Assembly: GCF_008704495.1 (NCBI RefSeq) | Contig: NZ_CP023699.1 | Location: 7,502,001 to 7,566,000 of the forward strand | Direction: 5' to 3' | Source: Streptomyces kanamyceticus | GTDB taxonomy: Bacteria; Actinomycetota; Actinomycetes; Streptomycetales; Streptomycetaceae | Length of the DNA stretch: 64,000 nt | Shown: positions 43,787-54,228 of the stretch, piece after piece | How positions within the stretch are numbered: the stretch's first letter is position 1 | Layout: each line of letters begins with the position of its first letter | The notes under the pieces: generated by a model | Database searches by the model: none | The model's input: the letters and a program-made list of their open reading frames with translations, nothing else | Told to the model about the DNA's origin: nothing | Program-made: the position numbers and the translations under genes

Positions 43787-44380
43787 TCATGACACCCGTG
43801 TTCGCGGGCATGCGGCGGTCAGTGCCCCAGAAAGATCATTCGCGTATTCCGGACCCAGGATGTAACTCTGCTTCTCGTTTGCGCGCGTATTACGCAGCGT
43901 TACTTCGAGGAAAGGGAGTCCAGCATTCCGTGCCACTTCTCCACATTCGCGGATGTGCATCTTGATGATCAACTTCCGTGGGGTTCCTGATTTCACCGTG
44001 AATGGGGTGGGAGGAGAGGTGTCGACCGCCAGCGCCGCCGAGGGCTGGGCGACGCGCCGGACGATCACCGGCGGCCCCGACTCCTGGGCGAAGGTGACGG
44101 CGAATGTGAAGTCCCGCTCCCCGGCGCGCGGCCGGGACATCTCGCCCGTGTACGTCACGGCCACGCTCTGCGACGGCCAGGGCGGGGCGGGCTCGGGCGG
44201 CGGCTCCGGGCGGGTCAGGTAGAGGGTGAGTCCGGCGGCGCCGACGAGTACGGCCGCCGCGACGGCGAGCGCGGTGCGGCGGTGGCGGATCCGGCGCGGA
44301 TCGAGCCGCACGGGCTCGGTGGCGGCGCTCTCGTGGTCGTAGGTGTCCTCGCCCGGCTCGATCGGGCCGATGGCGTTCAC
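43787..44380 (-). CDS. Membrane-anchored protein of unknown function
   Basis: 197 residues, GTG 44380 overlapping the upstream lipoprotein stop by 4 bp (GTGA), so the two are translated together. A 35-residue cytoplasmic lead, one membrane helix ('ALAVAAAVLVGAAGLTLYL'), a Pro-rich stretch ('PEPPPEPAPPWP') and an extracytoplasmic beta-rich domain with two cysteines ('IRECGEVAR', 'TAACPRTR'). Not recognised; its coupling to a lipoprotein suggests a joint role at the outer membrane face. Confidence 0.8.
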   Translation of the reverse strand: MNAIGPIEPGEDTYDHESAATEPVRLDPRRIRHRRTALAVAAAVLVGAAGLTLYLTRPEPPPEPAPPWPSQSVAVTYTGEMSRPRAGERDFTFAVTFAQESGPPVIVRRVAQPSAALAVDTSPPTPFTVKSGTPRKLIIKMHIRECGEVARNAGLPFLEVTLRNTRANEKQSYILGPEYANDLSGALTAACPRTRVS

Positions 44381-44775
44381 ACCCACGGCCCGCCGCTCGG
44401 CCCGCCGTCGCGGTAGCGCTCGGCGCACCGCTCGCGGGCCTCTCTGTCCAGCAACTTCCGCCCGGCCGCGGCCGATTGGCGCTTGCGTTCGGCGCGGGCC
44501 GCGTCCAGGACGTCGCGCAGGATCAGGTACTGGCCGTTGGACAGGCCCATCGACTGGTAGTCGCCGTAGGTGTCGTCGCCCGAGTCGTAGATCTCCCGCG
44601 CCCATTTGGTGATGATCGTGGTGCAGAGCTTGGCGGGGGGAGTGGCGCTGGCGCTGGGAGGGGTGCTGGTGCTCGGGGATCCCTCGGTACCGGAGCTTCC
44701 GCATCCGGTGGCGGCGAGGGCGGTGCCGAGGACGGCGGCGAGGGTGGGCGCACAGAGCTGTATCCGGTGCCTCAT
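44377..44775 (-). CDS. Putative lipoprotein
   Basis: 132 residues. Signal 'APTLAAVLGTALAATGC' with lipobox ATGC (Cys25), a Ser/Thr/Pro linker ('GSPSTSTPPSASATPPAK') and a small helical domain with two cysteines ('KLCTTIITKW', 'RERCAERYRD'). Function unknown. Start codon ATG 44775 is preceded by TAGCGT at 6 nt and TTGTCG 18 bp further up, a full leaderless promoter; there is no ribosome site. Coupled to the membrane protein downstream. Confidence 0.82.
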   Translation of the reverse strand: MRHRIQLCAPTLAAVLGTALAATGCGSSGTEGSPSTSTPPSASATPPAKLCTTIITKWAREIYDSGDDTYGDYQSMGLSNGQYLILRDVLDAARAERKRQSAAAGRKLLDREARERCAERYRDGGPSGGPWV

Positions 44776-44781
44776 GCACCG

Positions 44782-44811
44782 ACGCTAGACCGGACGCGCA
44801 CGCTCCGACAA
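44782..44811 (-). promoter_or_regulatory. Leaderless promoter of the lipoprotein gene
   Basis: On the minus strand: TTGTCG (44811-44806), 18-bp spacer, TAGCGT (44787-44782), 6 nt, ATG. The best example of the leaderless pattern in this window because both hexamers are present. Confidence 0.65.
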
Positions 44812-44839
44812 TGCGTCGCTCCGGCCCGGATGCACGGGC

Positions 44840-44871
44840 GCCCCGCGCGGTCCTGTCGGACGGCGCGGGGC
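44840..44871. terminator. Terminator of the thioesterase gene
   Basis: 13 paired bases with one internal G-G mismatch (GCCCCGCGC-G-GTCC / GGAC-G-GCGCGGGGC), loop TGTC; 48 bp after the thioesterase stop on the minus strand. Confidence 0.7.
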
Positions 44872-44918
44872 ACTCGGTCGGGCGGCAGGGGGCGTCCGGT
44901 CGGAGCGCCCGCCCCGCG

Positions 44919-45413
44919 TCAGCTCGCCGCGCCGCCCGCGGCGCCGAGCGGCGGCTGGCCTCCGGCGTCGCGCAGCATGCACGTCAAGCGCGCGCTGCAG
45001 ACCCGCTTGCCCTGCTCGTCGGTGATCGCGATCTCGTACGTCGCGGTCGAGCGACCCCGGTGCAGGGGCGTGGCCACACCGGTGACCAGGCCCGAGCGGG
45101 GGCCGCGGTGGTGCGTGCAGTTCAGGTCGACGCCGACGGCGAGCTTCTCGGTGCCGCCGTGCAGCATCGCGCCGACCGAGCCGAGGGTCTCGGCGAGCAC
45201 CGCGGAGGCGCCGCCGTGCAGCAGGCCGTACGGCTGGGTGTTGCCCTCGACCGGCATGGTGCCGACGACGCGCTCCGCGGACGCCTCCAGGATCTGCACA
45301 CCCATGCGGGTGCCGAGGTGGCCCGCGGAGAAGAGGGCGGGCAGATCGACACCGAGCGCCGCGTACTCGTCGATGACTTCCTGCGGGAACTTCACACTGT
45401 GCTGCTCGCCCAT
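44919..45413 (-). CDS. PaaI family thioesterase (hotdog fold)
   Basis: 164 residues. Central 'GLLHGGASAVLAETLGSVGA' is the PaaI hotdog helix with the catalytic acidic residue; 'LNCTHHRGPRSG' and 'GRSTATYEIAITDEQGKRVCSARLT' are the following strands. It cleaves acyl-CoA, perhaps phenylacetyl-CoA-like or hydroxybenzoyl-CoA thioesters. ATG 45413. A TetR-style palindrome stands 52-67 bp upstream and may control it. Confidence 0.92.
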   Translation of the reverse strand: MGEQHSVKFPQEVIDEYAALGVDLPALFSAGHLGTRMGVQILEASAERVVGTMPVEGNTQPYGLLHGGASAVLAETLGSVGAMLHGGTEKLAVGVDLNCTHHRGPRSGLVTGVATPLHRGRSTATYEIAITDEQGKRVCSARLTCMLRDAGGQPPLGAAGGAAS

Positions 45414-45464
45414 GGGGACCGGCTCCGTTCGACGTCGACCACTGTCACAGTCACGGGGACTGTC

Positions 45465-45476
45465 CTGAGCGAACGC

Positions 45477-45480
<4 letters not shown>
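45465..45480. promoter_or_regulatory. TetR-type operator candidate CTGAGCG-AA-CGCTCAG
   Basis: Perfect palindrome with 7-bp arms. TGAGCGNNCGCTCA is a common actinobacterial TetR-family operator form (recall). It overlaps the fdhF-like stop codon and lies upstream of the thioesterase; no tetR gene is adjacent. Confidence 0.55.
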
Positions 45481-47756
<2,276 letters not shown>

Positions 47757-47867
47757 GGTCGGCTCCCCTTCGAGCACGTGCGTGACCTACCTCTCCGATA
47801 CTCCCACGCACCGGTGACAATGCCGGGGGTCGGGGCCGCCTGGGACCGGACTGTCAGTGGGGCGTGG

Positions 47868-47873
47868 CAGGAT
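47868..47873 (+). promoter_or_regulatory. -10-like CAGGAT of polA
   Basis: CAGGAT, 7 nt, GTG 47881; no Shine-Dalgarno. Fits a leaderless mRNA. Confidence 0.4.
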
Positions 47874-47880
47874 CGGGGAC

Positions 47881-50622
47881 GTGGCAGAAAAAGCAGCGAA
47901 GAAGAAGTCCGAGACCGCGACGAAGCCGAGTGGCGAGCAGCGTCCGCGCCTGCTCCTCATGGACGGGCACTCCCTGGCGTACCGGGCGTTCTTCGCGCTG
48001 CCCGCGGAGAATTTCACGACGGCGACGGGCCAGCCGACGAACGCGATCTACGGCTTCGCGTCGATGCTGGCGAACACGCTGCGCGACGAGGCGCCCACGC
48101 ACTTCGCGGTGGCCTTCGACGTCTCGCGCAAGACGTGGCGCTCCGAGGAGTTCCCCGAGTACAAGGCGAACCGCTCCAAGACCCCGGACGAGTTCAAGGG
48201 GCAGGTCGAGCTGATCGGCGAGATGCTCGACGCGATGCACGCGGTGCGCTTCGCGGTGGACGGCTTCGAGGCGGACGACGTCATCGCCACGCTGGCCACG
48301 CAGGCGGAGGCGGCGGGCTTTGAAGTCCTGATCGTCACCGGCGACCGCGACTCCTTCCAGCTGATCACCGAGCACGTGACGGTGCTGTACCCCACCAAGG
48401 GCGTCTCCGAGCTGACCCGCTTCACCCCGGAGAAGGTCGAGGAGAAGTACGGCCTGACCCCCAGCCAGTACCCCGACTTCGCGGCGCTGCGCGGCGACCC
48501 GTCGGACAACCTGCCGGGCATCCCCGGTGTCGGTGAGAAGACCGCCGCGAAGTGGATCAACCAGTTCGGTTCGTTCGCCGACCTCGTGGAGCGCGCCGAG
48601 GAGGTCAAGGGCAAGGCCGGGCAGAACTTCCGCGACCACCTGGACGCGGTGAAGCTCAACCGCAGGCTCACCGAGATGGTGCGCGACGTCGAACTGCCCA
48701 AGACGGTCACCGAGTTGGAGCGCGCTCCGTACGACCGTACGACGCTGGCGATGGTCCTGGACACCCTGGAGATCCGCAACCCGTCGCTGCGCGAGCGTCT
48801 GCTCGCCGTCGACCCGGGCGCCGAGGAGGCCGAGCAGACCCCGGCCGAACCTGGCGTGGAGCTGGACGGCGCGGTGCTGGGCACGGGCGAGCTCGCGCCC
48901 TGGCTGGCCGAGCACGGCACGGCGGTGCTCGGCGTCGCCACGGTCGACACCTGGCAGCTCGGCGTGGGCTCGGTGACCGAGGTGGCGCTGGCCGCCGCGG
49001 AGGGAGCGGCCGCCTGGTTCGACCCGTCCGCGCTGGACGAGGCGGACGAGAAGGCGTTCGCGGCGTGGATCGCCGACGCGGAGAAGCCGAAGGTCCTGCA
49101 CAACGCGAAGGCCGCGATGCGGGTCTTCCCCGAGCACGGCTGGCGTGTCGACGGCGTCTCCATGGACACGGCGCTCGCCGCGTACCTGGTCAAGCCGGGC
49201 CGCCGCTCCTTCGCCCTGGACGCGCTCTCCCTGGAGTACCTGGGCCGCGAGCTCGCTCCCGCGTCCGCCGCCGAGGGGCAGCTCGCCTTCGGTACGGAGG
49301 AGGACGACACGGCGGAGGCCGAGTCGCTGATGGCGCAGGCCCGCACCATCCTCGACCTGGGCACCGCCTTCGGCGAGAAGCTCCAGGAGGTCGGCGCCAG
49401 TGACCTGTTGAAGGACATCGAGCTGCCCACGTCCACGCTCCTGGCCCGCCTGGAGCGGCATGGCATCGCCGCCGACCGCGCCCATCTGGAGTCGATGGAG
49501 CAGCAGTTCGCGAGCGCCGTGCAGCAGGCCGTGAAGGAGGCGCACGCGGCGGCCGGGCACGAGTTCAACCTGGGCTCGCCCAAGCAGCTCCAGGAAGTCC
49601 TCTTCGGCGAGCTGAACCTGCCCAAGACGAAGAAGACGAAGACCGGCTACACCACGGACGCCGACGCGTTGGCCTGGCTCGCGGCCCAGACGGAGAACGA
49701 GCTCCCGGTCATCATGCTGCGCCACCGCGAGCAGGCGAAGCTGCGCGTCACCGTCGAGGGCCTGATCAAGACGATCGCCGCGGACGGCCGCATCCACACC
49801 ACGTTCAACCAGACGGTGGCGGCGACGGGCCGTCTCTCGTCCACCGACCCGAACCTCCAGAACATCCCCGTCCGTACGGACGAGGGCCGGGCGATCCGCC
49901 GCGGCTTCGTGGTCGGCGAGGGCTTCGAGTCCCTGATGACCGCGGACTACAGCCAGATCGAGCTGCGCGTGATGGCGCACCTCTCCGAGGACGAGGGCCT
50001 CCTGGAGGCGTTCACCTCCGGCGAGGACCTGCACACGACGGTGGCCTCGCAGGTGTTCGGCGTGGACGGCTCGGACGTCGACGCGGAGATGCGGCGCAAG
50101 ATCAAGGCCATGTCGTACGGCCTGGCGTACGGACTCTCGGCGTTCGGCCTCTCCCAGCAGCTGAACATCGACGCGGGCGAGGCGCGTGGGCTGATGGACA
50201 CCTACTTCGAGCGCTTCGGCGGGGTGCGCGACTATCTGCGCCGCGCGGTCGACGAGGCGCGTGCCACGGGCTACACGGAGACGATGCTGGGCCGCCGCCG
50301 GTATCTGCCCGACCTCAACAGCGACAACCGCCAGCGCCGCGAGATGGCCGAGCGGATGGCGCTCAACGCGCCGATCCAGGGCACGGCGGCGGACATCGTC
50401 AAGATCGCGATGCTGAACGTGCACCGCGCGCTGACCGAGGCGAAGCTCGAATCCCGGATGCTGCTCCAGGTCCACGACGAAATCGTCCTGGAGATCGCTG
50501 CCGGGGAGCGCGCGAAGGTCGAGGAGCTGGTCCGCAGGGAGATGTCCGGCGCGGTGACGCTGCGGGCGCCGTTGGATGTTTCGGTGGGGGTGGGGGCGGA
50601 CTGGGAATCCGCGGCGCACTAG
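47881..50622 (+). CDS. polA: DNA polymerase I
   Basis: 913 residues, GTG 47881. Replaces RNA primers and fills repair gaps. Domains: 5'-3' exonuclease about 20-315 ('LLLMDGHSLAYRAFFAL', 'GFEADDVIATLA', 'TGDRDSFQLI', 'GVGEKTAAKW'); a degenerate 3'-5' exonuclease domain about 335-520, where the DxE proofreading motif is not seen, as in other actinobacterial PolA; polymerase about 540-913 with motif A 'DYSQIELRVMAHL' (near 690), O-helix 'RRKIKAMSYGLAYGLS' and motif C 'LLQVHDEIVLE' (near 863). Divergent from the fdhF-like gene. Confidence 0.98.
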   Translation: MAEKAAKKKSETATKPSGEQRPRLLLMDGHSLAYRAFFALPAENFTTATGQPTNAIYGFASMLANTLRDEAPTHFAVAFDVSRKTWRSEEFPEYKANRSKTPDEFKGQVELIGEMLDAMHAVRFAVDGFEADDVIATLATQAEAAGFEVLIVTGDRDSFQLITEHVTVLYPTKGVSELTRFTPEKVEEKYGLTPSQYPDFAALRGDPSDNLPGIPGVGEKTAAKWINQFGSFADLVERAEEVKGKAGQNFRDHLDAVKLNRRLTEMVRDVELPKTVTELERAPYDRTTLAMVLDTLEIRNPSLRERLLAVDPGAEEAEQTPAEPGVELDGAVLGTGELAPWLAEHGTAVLGVATVDTWQLGVGSVTEVALAAAEGAAAWFDPSALDEADEKAFAAWIADAEKPKVLHNAKAAMRVFPEHGWRVDGVSMDTALAAYLVKPGRRSFALDALSLEYLGRELAPASAAEGQLAFGTEEDDTAEAESLMAQARTILDLGTAFGEKLQEVGASDLLKDIELPTSTLLARLERHGIAADRAHLESMEQQFASAVQQAVKEAHAAAGHEFNLGSPKQLQEVLFGELNLPKTKKTKTGYTTDADALAWLAAQTENELPVIMLRHREQAKLRVTVEGLIKTIAADGRIHTTFNQTVAATGRLSSTDPNLQNIPVRTDEGRAIRRGFVVGEGFESLMTADYSQIELRVMAHLSEDEGLLEAFTSGEDLHTTVASQVFGVDGSDVDAEMRRKIKAMSYGLAYGLSAFGLSQQLNIDAGEARGLMDTYFERFGGVRDYLRRAVDEARATGYTETMLGRRRYLPDLNSDNRQRREMAERMALNAPIQGTAADIVKIAMLNVHRALTEAKLESRMLLQVHDEIVLEIAAGERAKVEELVRREMSGAVTLRAPLDVSVGVGADWESAAH

Positions 50623-50661
50623 CCCTCTCGGGCGGGGAGGCGGATTCCGGGGCTGGCCCGC

Positions 50662-50686
50662 CCCGGGTGGGTTTTGCCCTCCCGGG
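50662..50686 (+). terminator. Terminator of polA
   Basis: 10-nt arms with a single T-T mismatch and a U-rich loop, 40 bp after the stop codon. Confidence 0.65.
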
Positions 50687-50714
50687 CGGGGGCGTTGGTT
50701 GGGGCCTTGGCTGG

Positions 50715-50845
50715 CTGCGGGTGTGCTGTGGCTGGGCGCGCAGTTCCCCGCGCCCCTAAGGGGCTCGCCCCCCGCAGGAGTGCACCGAGGGACGCGCCCC
50801 AAAGGGGCGCGGGGAACTGCGCGACCGGCCACGACGCACCCGCAG
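50715..50845. repeat. Inverted pair of Streptomyces intergenic repeats (copies B and C)
   Basis: Copy B 50715-50763 (minus) and copy C 50797-50845 (plus) face each other across 33 bp and match over most of 49 bp, including the core GGGGCGCGGGGAACTGCGCG. Together they can form a very long cruciform or RNA stem. Copy A is at 4212-4260. Confidence 0.85.
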
Positions 50846-50960
50846 GCCCCCACCGCGGTGCCACCGGCCGCGCCCGGGGGCCCAAGCTCCACGCAGTGGG
50901 TCTCACCCGCGTGGCCCCCGGTGGCACGCACCGGTCAAGGCCCAGGGGCCAGGATGAACC

Positions 50961-51911
50961 ATGGCCCTTCACCTGCGAAAGCGCCGCACGGCCATCGTCG
51001 CGGCGCTCACGACGGCTCTTCTGGCCCCGATATCCGCGACCGCGGCCGACGCCAGTTCCCAGCAGGGCAAAGCCCTCTGTACGGCACGCCGCGATCCCGC
51101 TCTCGCCGCCCGGATGTCCCACGACATCCGGGCGGCGCTGTCGTCACGGACCGGCAGCGTCTCCGTCTCCGTGCACGACACCCGCACCGGACTGTTCTGC
51201 CAGTTGGCGAGCGGGCGGCGCTACGACGCGGCGAGCATCGCCAAGGTCTTGATGATGGAGGCGACGCTGCGCCGCGCGCAGGACTGGCGGCGCGGGCTCA
51301 CCGCATGGGAGCGGCGGAAGATCCGCCCCATGATCACCGGTTCGGACAACAACGCGGCGCGGCGGCTCTGGAACGACCTGGGCCACCCCTACCTCTCCCG
51401 CTTCCTGCGCCGCGTCGGCACCACCGCCACCAGCCTCGGCCCGTCCCGCCTCTGGGGCCTGACCCGGACCACCGCGGCCGACCAGCAGCGGCTGCTCGGC
51501 GTCCTCACGGGAGCCCGCGACGTACTCAAGCCCGCCGCGCGCGCCTACGGGCTGCGGCAGATGGCCGACGTCCGGCGCGACCAGCGCTGGGGCGTGCCCG
51601 CGGGCATGCCGCGCGGCATCCGCGCCCACCTCAAGAACGGCTGGCTGCCGCGCGCCACCCACGGCTGGCGGGTGCACAGCATCGGCGCGTTCACCGGCGG
51701 CGGCCGCACCTACCGGATCGTCGTCCTCTCGCACGACAACCCGACGATGGCGTACGGGGTGCGTACCGTGGAACGTGTCGCGCAGGCCGTGCACCGGGGC
51801 CTCAACAAGGGCCGCGCCGTGGGGCAGGGGCTCACCCCGGAGGACGAGATCAGCGAGGTGCCCGACGGCTCGGTCCCCGACACCGCGGACGACGTCGACC
51901 CAGGCGCGTAA
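50961..51911 (+). CDS. Secreted class A beta-lactamase-like serine hydrolase
   Basis: 316 residues with a Sec signal ('AIVAALTTALLAPISATAADA'). Penicillin-recognising fold: Ser-x-x-Lys in 'ASIAKVLMM', Ser-Asp-Asn in 'TGSDNNAA' and a 'KNGW' element in place of the usual KTG. The class A omega-loop Glu is not obvious, so true beta-lactamase activity is doubtful; a cell-wall-related D,D-peptidase-like or non-catalytic role is as likely. ATG 50961 has AGGA 6 nt upstream. A C-terminal acidic tail ('GLTPEDEISEVPDGSV') is unusual. Confidence 0.85.
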   Translation: MALHLRKRRTAIVAALTTALLAPISATAADASSQQGKALCTARRDPALAARMSHDIRAALSSRTGSVSVSVHDTRTGLFCQLASGRRYDAASIAKVLMMEATLRRAQDWRRGLTAWERRKIRPMITGSDNNAARRLWNDLGHPYLSRFLRRVGTTATSLGPSRLWGLTRTTAADQQRLLGVLTGARDVLKPAARAYGLRQMADVRRDQRWGVPAGMPRGIRAHLKNGWLPRATHGWRVHSIGAFTGGGRTYRIVVLSHDNPTMAYGVRTVERVAQAVHRGLNKGRAVGQGLTPEDEISEVPDGSVPDTADDVDPGA

Positions 51912-51964
51912 CAGCCCTGTCCCCGTCTCACGGCCAACTGGTGAATATCGGGCACGAACGGGTT

Positions 51965-51991
51965 TTAGCACGCCGGAAGTTGTCGTAGTGT
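51965..51991 (+). promoter_or_regulatory. Promoter of the transglycosylase gene
   Basis: TTAGCA (51965-51970), 15-bp spacer, TAGTGT (51986-51991). Start predicted near 51998, leaving a leader of about 95 nt. Confidence 0.5.
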
Positions 51992-51997
51992 CGCCTG

Positions 51998-52092
51998 AGT
52001 CGCCCCGCTGGGGAGCACGCGCGTACGAAGCAAGCGTGTACGGAGGCGGGGGCGACGCGCAAGTGTCGACATAGGGGAGGGGTGACTCGGTC
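51998..52092 (+). ncRNA. Structured 5' leader of the transglycosylase mRNA (candidate cis-regulatory RNA)
   Basis: GTCGCCCC (51999-52006) pairs with GGGGCGAC (52049-52056), enclosing either CGTAC / GTACG (52022-52026 / 52038-52042) or CACGC / GCGTG (52016-52020 / 52034-52038); the two inner helices share base 52038 and exclude each other. The ribosome site GGGGAGG lies after the outer stem. It does not match the c-di-AMP (ydaO) riboswitch consensus I remember. Candidate only. Confidence 0.3.
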
Positions 52093-53904
52093 ATGGCGCC
52101 GGTTATCGGCAGGCGGCTGCGCAGGGGAGCGGTGACCACCGCGGTGGCCGCGGCGGCGGTGGCGGCACTCGCCGCGTCAGGGGCGCCCGGAGCGGTGGGC
52201 ATACCCCGCGACGAGCGGGCCGCGGGCGCCGCGGACACGCCCCCGCCGTCCGGCGACTCCGCGACGGGCAACTCGCCGTACTACACGGACCTGCCGCCCC
52301 TGCAGAGCCCCGTCCCGCCGACCGGCGCCCCGCCGAACGGCGGTGACAAGGAAGCCGAGGCGGGCCTGCCCGCCACCGTCCTGGACGCGTACAAGAAGGC
52401 CGAGTCCGAGCTCGCGGGCGCCAAGCCGGGGTGCCACCTCCCCTGGCAACTGCTCGCCGCCATCGGCAAGGTCGAGTCGGGCCAGGCCCGCGGCGGCCGC
52501 GTCGACGCGAACGGCACGACGCTCACCCCGATCCTCGGCCCGGTCCTGAACGGCGACGGCTTCGCGAAGATCACCGACACCGACAACGGCGCGTACGACG
52601 GCGACACGACGCACGATCGCGCGGTCGGTCCCATGCAGTTCATCCCGTCGACGTGGGCCACCTCCGGCAGGGACGGCAACAACGACGGCAAGAAGGACCC
52701 CAACAACATCTACGACGCGGCGCTCGCGGCGGGCTACTACCTCTGTGCGAACGACCGCGACCTGGCCGTCGAGACCGACCTGCACCAGGCGATCCTGAGT
52801 TACAACCGCTCTACGGAGTACCTGAACACGGTCCTGTCGTGGCTGGAGTACTACCGCAAGGGCACCCACGAGGTCCCGGACGGCAAGGGCGTCCTGCCGG
52901 ACGACCGCAGCAGCGACACCCGCTTCCCGTCCACCGGTACGAGCCCGAACTCGAAGCACCCGGGTTCCTCCTCGCAGAAGCCGAACCCCGGCAACAAGAA
53001 CCCGGGCGGCAAGAACCCCGGCGACAAGAACCCGGGGAAGGGCGACGGCGGCAGCACCAAGCCCAAGCCGCCCGGCGACGGCGGCACGGAGAAGCCCGGC
53101 CCCTCGCCGTCCGACCGGGTCGACGCGCTGGCGAACGCCGGTACGGGAGACCTCGTCGCGAAGACGGGCGACGCCTTCACCGAGCGCGTCGCGGTGCGCG
53201 CGGAGGCGAAGTCGGGTGCGTTCGTGGCCAAGGCCAAGGTGAAGTTCACCGTCGTGGGCGACACGGACGCCCGCTTCGAAGGCGGCGCGAAGAGCGCCAC
53301 GGTCACCACGGGCATCACCGGCAAGGCCACCGCCCCGGTGCTCGAAGCGGGGCAGAAGAGCGGCGACTTCGTGGTGCGCGCCACGGTCGTGGGCCGCTCG
53401 CTGCCCGGCGTCGACTTCGAGGCGCAGGTTGTCGCACGCCAGGCCGACGCGCTCGCCAGGACCAGCGACAAGGAGCTGACCTGCGAGGCCGGCAAGGAGT
53501 TCGCGGACCAGGTCGAGGTCAAGGCGACGTACAAGGGCAAGGCGGCGGACGGCGTCGCGACCACCGCCACGCTGGTCAAGTCGGCGACGGACGCGACCGT
53601 CAACGACAAGGGCCCCTACTTCAAGGGCGCGGACGGCAAGCCGGTCCGCACCCTCAAGGGCCTGAAGACCGACGCGAACGGCGTGCTGAAGCTCCCGAAG
53701 CTGTACGCGGACGACGCGGCGGGCACGTATCTGCTCCGCATCACCACGCCCGGCGGCGGCGCGCTCACCGTCGAGCTGAAGGTGAGCGCCGCGGAGCCCG
53801 ACGCGACTCCCTCGCCGAGCGCCTCTTCGAGTGCCTCCCCGTCCCCGAGCGCTTCCCCGAGTACGTCCACGAGCGCGTCCGGGAGTCCTTCGCAGAGCAG
53901 CTGA
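52093..53904 (+). CDS. Secreted lytic transglycosylase with Ig-like C-terminal repeats
   Basis: 603 residues. Sec signal ('VTTAVAAAAVAALAASGAPG'), a Pro-rich stretch, then a transglycosylase domain of the MltB/SLT type at about 85-265: catalytic Glu in 'AAIGKVESGQARGG', 'DRAVGPMQFIPSTWA' and 'YYLCANDRDL', 'ILSYNRSTEYLNTVL'. A Lys/Asn/Gly/Pro linker with repeated 'NPG(G/D)KN' units follows, then two Ig-like beta domains (about 335-460 and 460-575) and a Ser/Pro/Ala tail. It should cleave peptidoglycan glycan strands outside the cell. Strong GGGGAGGGG ribosome site. Confidence 0.9.
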   Translation: MAPVIGRRLRRGAVTTAVAAAAVAALAASGAPGAVGIPRDERAAGAADTPPPSGDSATGNSPYYTDLPPLQSPVPPTGAPPNGGDKEAEAGLPATVLDAYKKAESELAGAKPGCHLPWQLLAAIGKVESGQARGGRVDANGTTLTPILGPVLNGDGFAKITDTDNGAYDGDTTHDRAVGPMQFIPSTWATSGRDGNNDGKKDPNNIYDAALAAGYYLCANDRDLAVETDLHQAILSYNRSTEYLNTVLSWLEYYRKGTHEVPDGKGVLPDDRSSDTRFPSTGTSPNSKHPGSSSQKPNPGNKNPGGKNPGDKNPGKGDGGSTKPKPPGDGGTEKPGPSPSDRVDALANAGTGDLVAKTGDAFTERVAVRAEAKSGAFVAKAKVKFTVVGDTDARFEGGAKSATVTTGITGKATAPVLEAGQKSGDFVVRATVVGRSLPGVDFEAQVVARQADALARTSDKELTCEAGKEFADQVEVKATYKGKAADGVATTATLVKSATDATVNDKGPYFKGADGKPVRTLKGLKTDANGVLKLPKLYADDAAGTYLLRITTPGGGALTVELKVSAAEPDATPSPSASSSASPSPSASPSTSTSASGSPSQSS

Positions 53905-53938
53905 CCGGACGGCCGCACGGCCGCCACGCGACTCCTCG

Positions 53939-53976
53939 GGACCGCCCCTCCGCCACCCATGGCGGAGGGGCGGTCC
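53939..53976 (+). terminator. Terminator of the transglycosylase gene
   Basis: Perfect 16-bp stem 53939-53954 / 53961-53976, 6-nt loop, followed by GTGTTTGTG. Confidence 0.88.
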
Positions 53977-54075
53977 GTGTTTGTGCAACGTGTTCTCATC
54001 TGGCCCGTCCGTTGCTACGGTGCCCGCCCTGACGCCCTATCAGTTCCGGCCGTACGCCGAATCGGGAGGCCCCGT

Positions 54076-54210
54076 ATGCGTGCCCTCATCGCCGCCGCCA
54101 CCGGCCTCGCCGTCGCGTTCGCCCTGGTCCTGACGATCACGGCGATCGGCGCCCCACCGGGCGAGACGTCCCCCGAACCGCTCCTCACCACTGTCCCCAA
54201 GCACCCATAG
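54076..54210 (+). CDS. Small membrane protein, SPW_0924-like
   Basis: 44 residues: 'MRALIAAATGLAVAFALVLT' then a short polar tail ending 'LLTTVPKHP'. One membrane helix or uncleaved signal. ATG 54076 has GGGAGG at 6 nt, supporting translation. I recall a conserved Streptomyces family of this size and sequence annotated SPW_0924. It ends 18 bp before the DUF3068 gene, so the two are probably one operon. Confidence 0.78.
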   Translation: MRALIAAATGLAVAFALVLTITAIGAPPGETSPEPLLTTVPKHP

Positions 54211-54228
54211 ACGTAGGGAGGTCGCGCG

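Larger units (their letters stand above)
50623..50960. other. 338-bp intergenic region holding a terminator and two inverted repeat copies
   Basis: No gene seen. A hairpin at 50662-50671 / 50677-50686 (CCCGGGTGGG / CCCTCCCGGG, one mismatch, loop TTTTG) should end polA transcription. Two repeat copies in opposite orientation follow. The remaining 100 bp lead to the next gene. Confidence 0.7.

Noticed and set aside
51998..52092. c-di-AMP (ydaO) riboswitch before the transglycosylase
   Set aside because: The leader is structured, but the conserved sequence blocks I remember for ydaO are missing; kept only as a generic candidate RNA.
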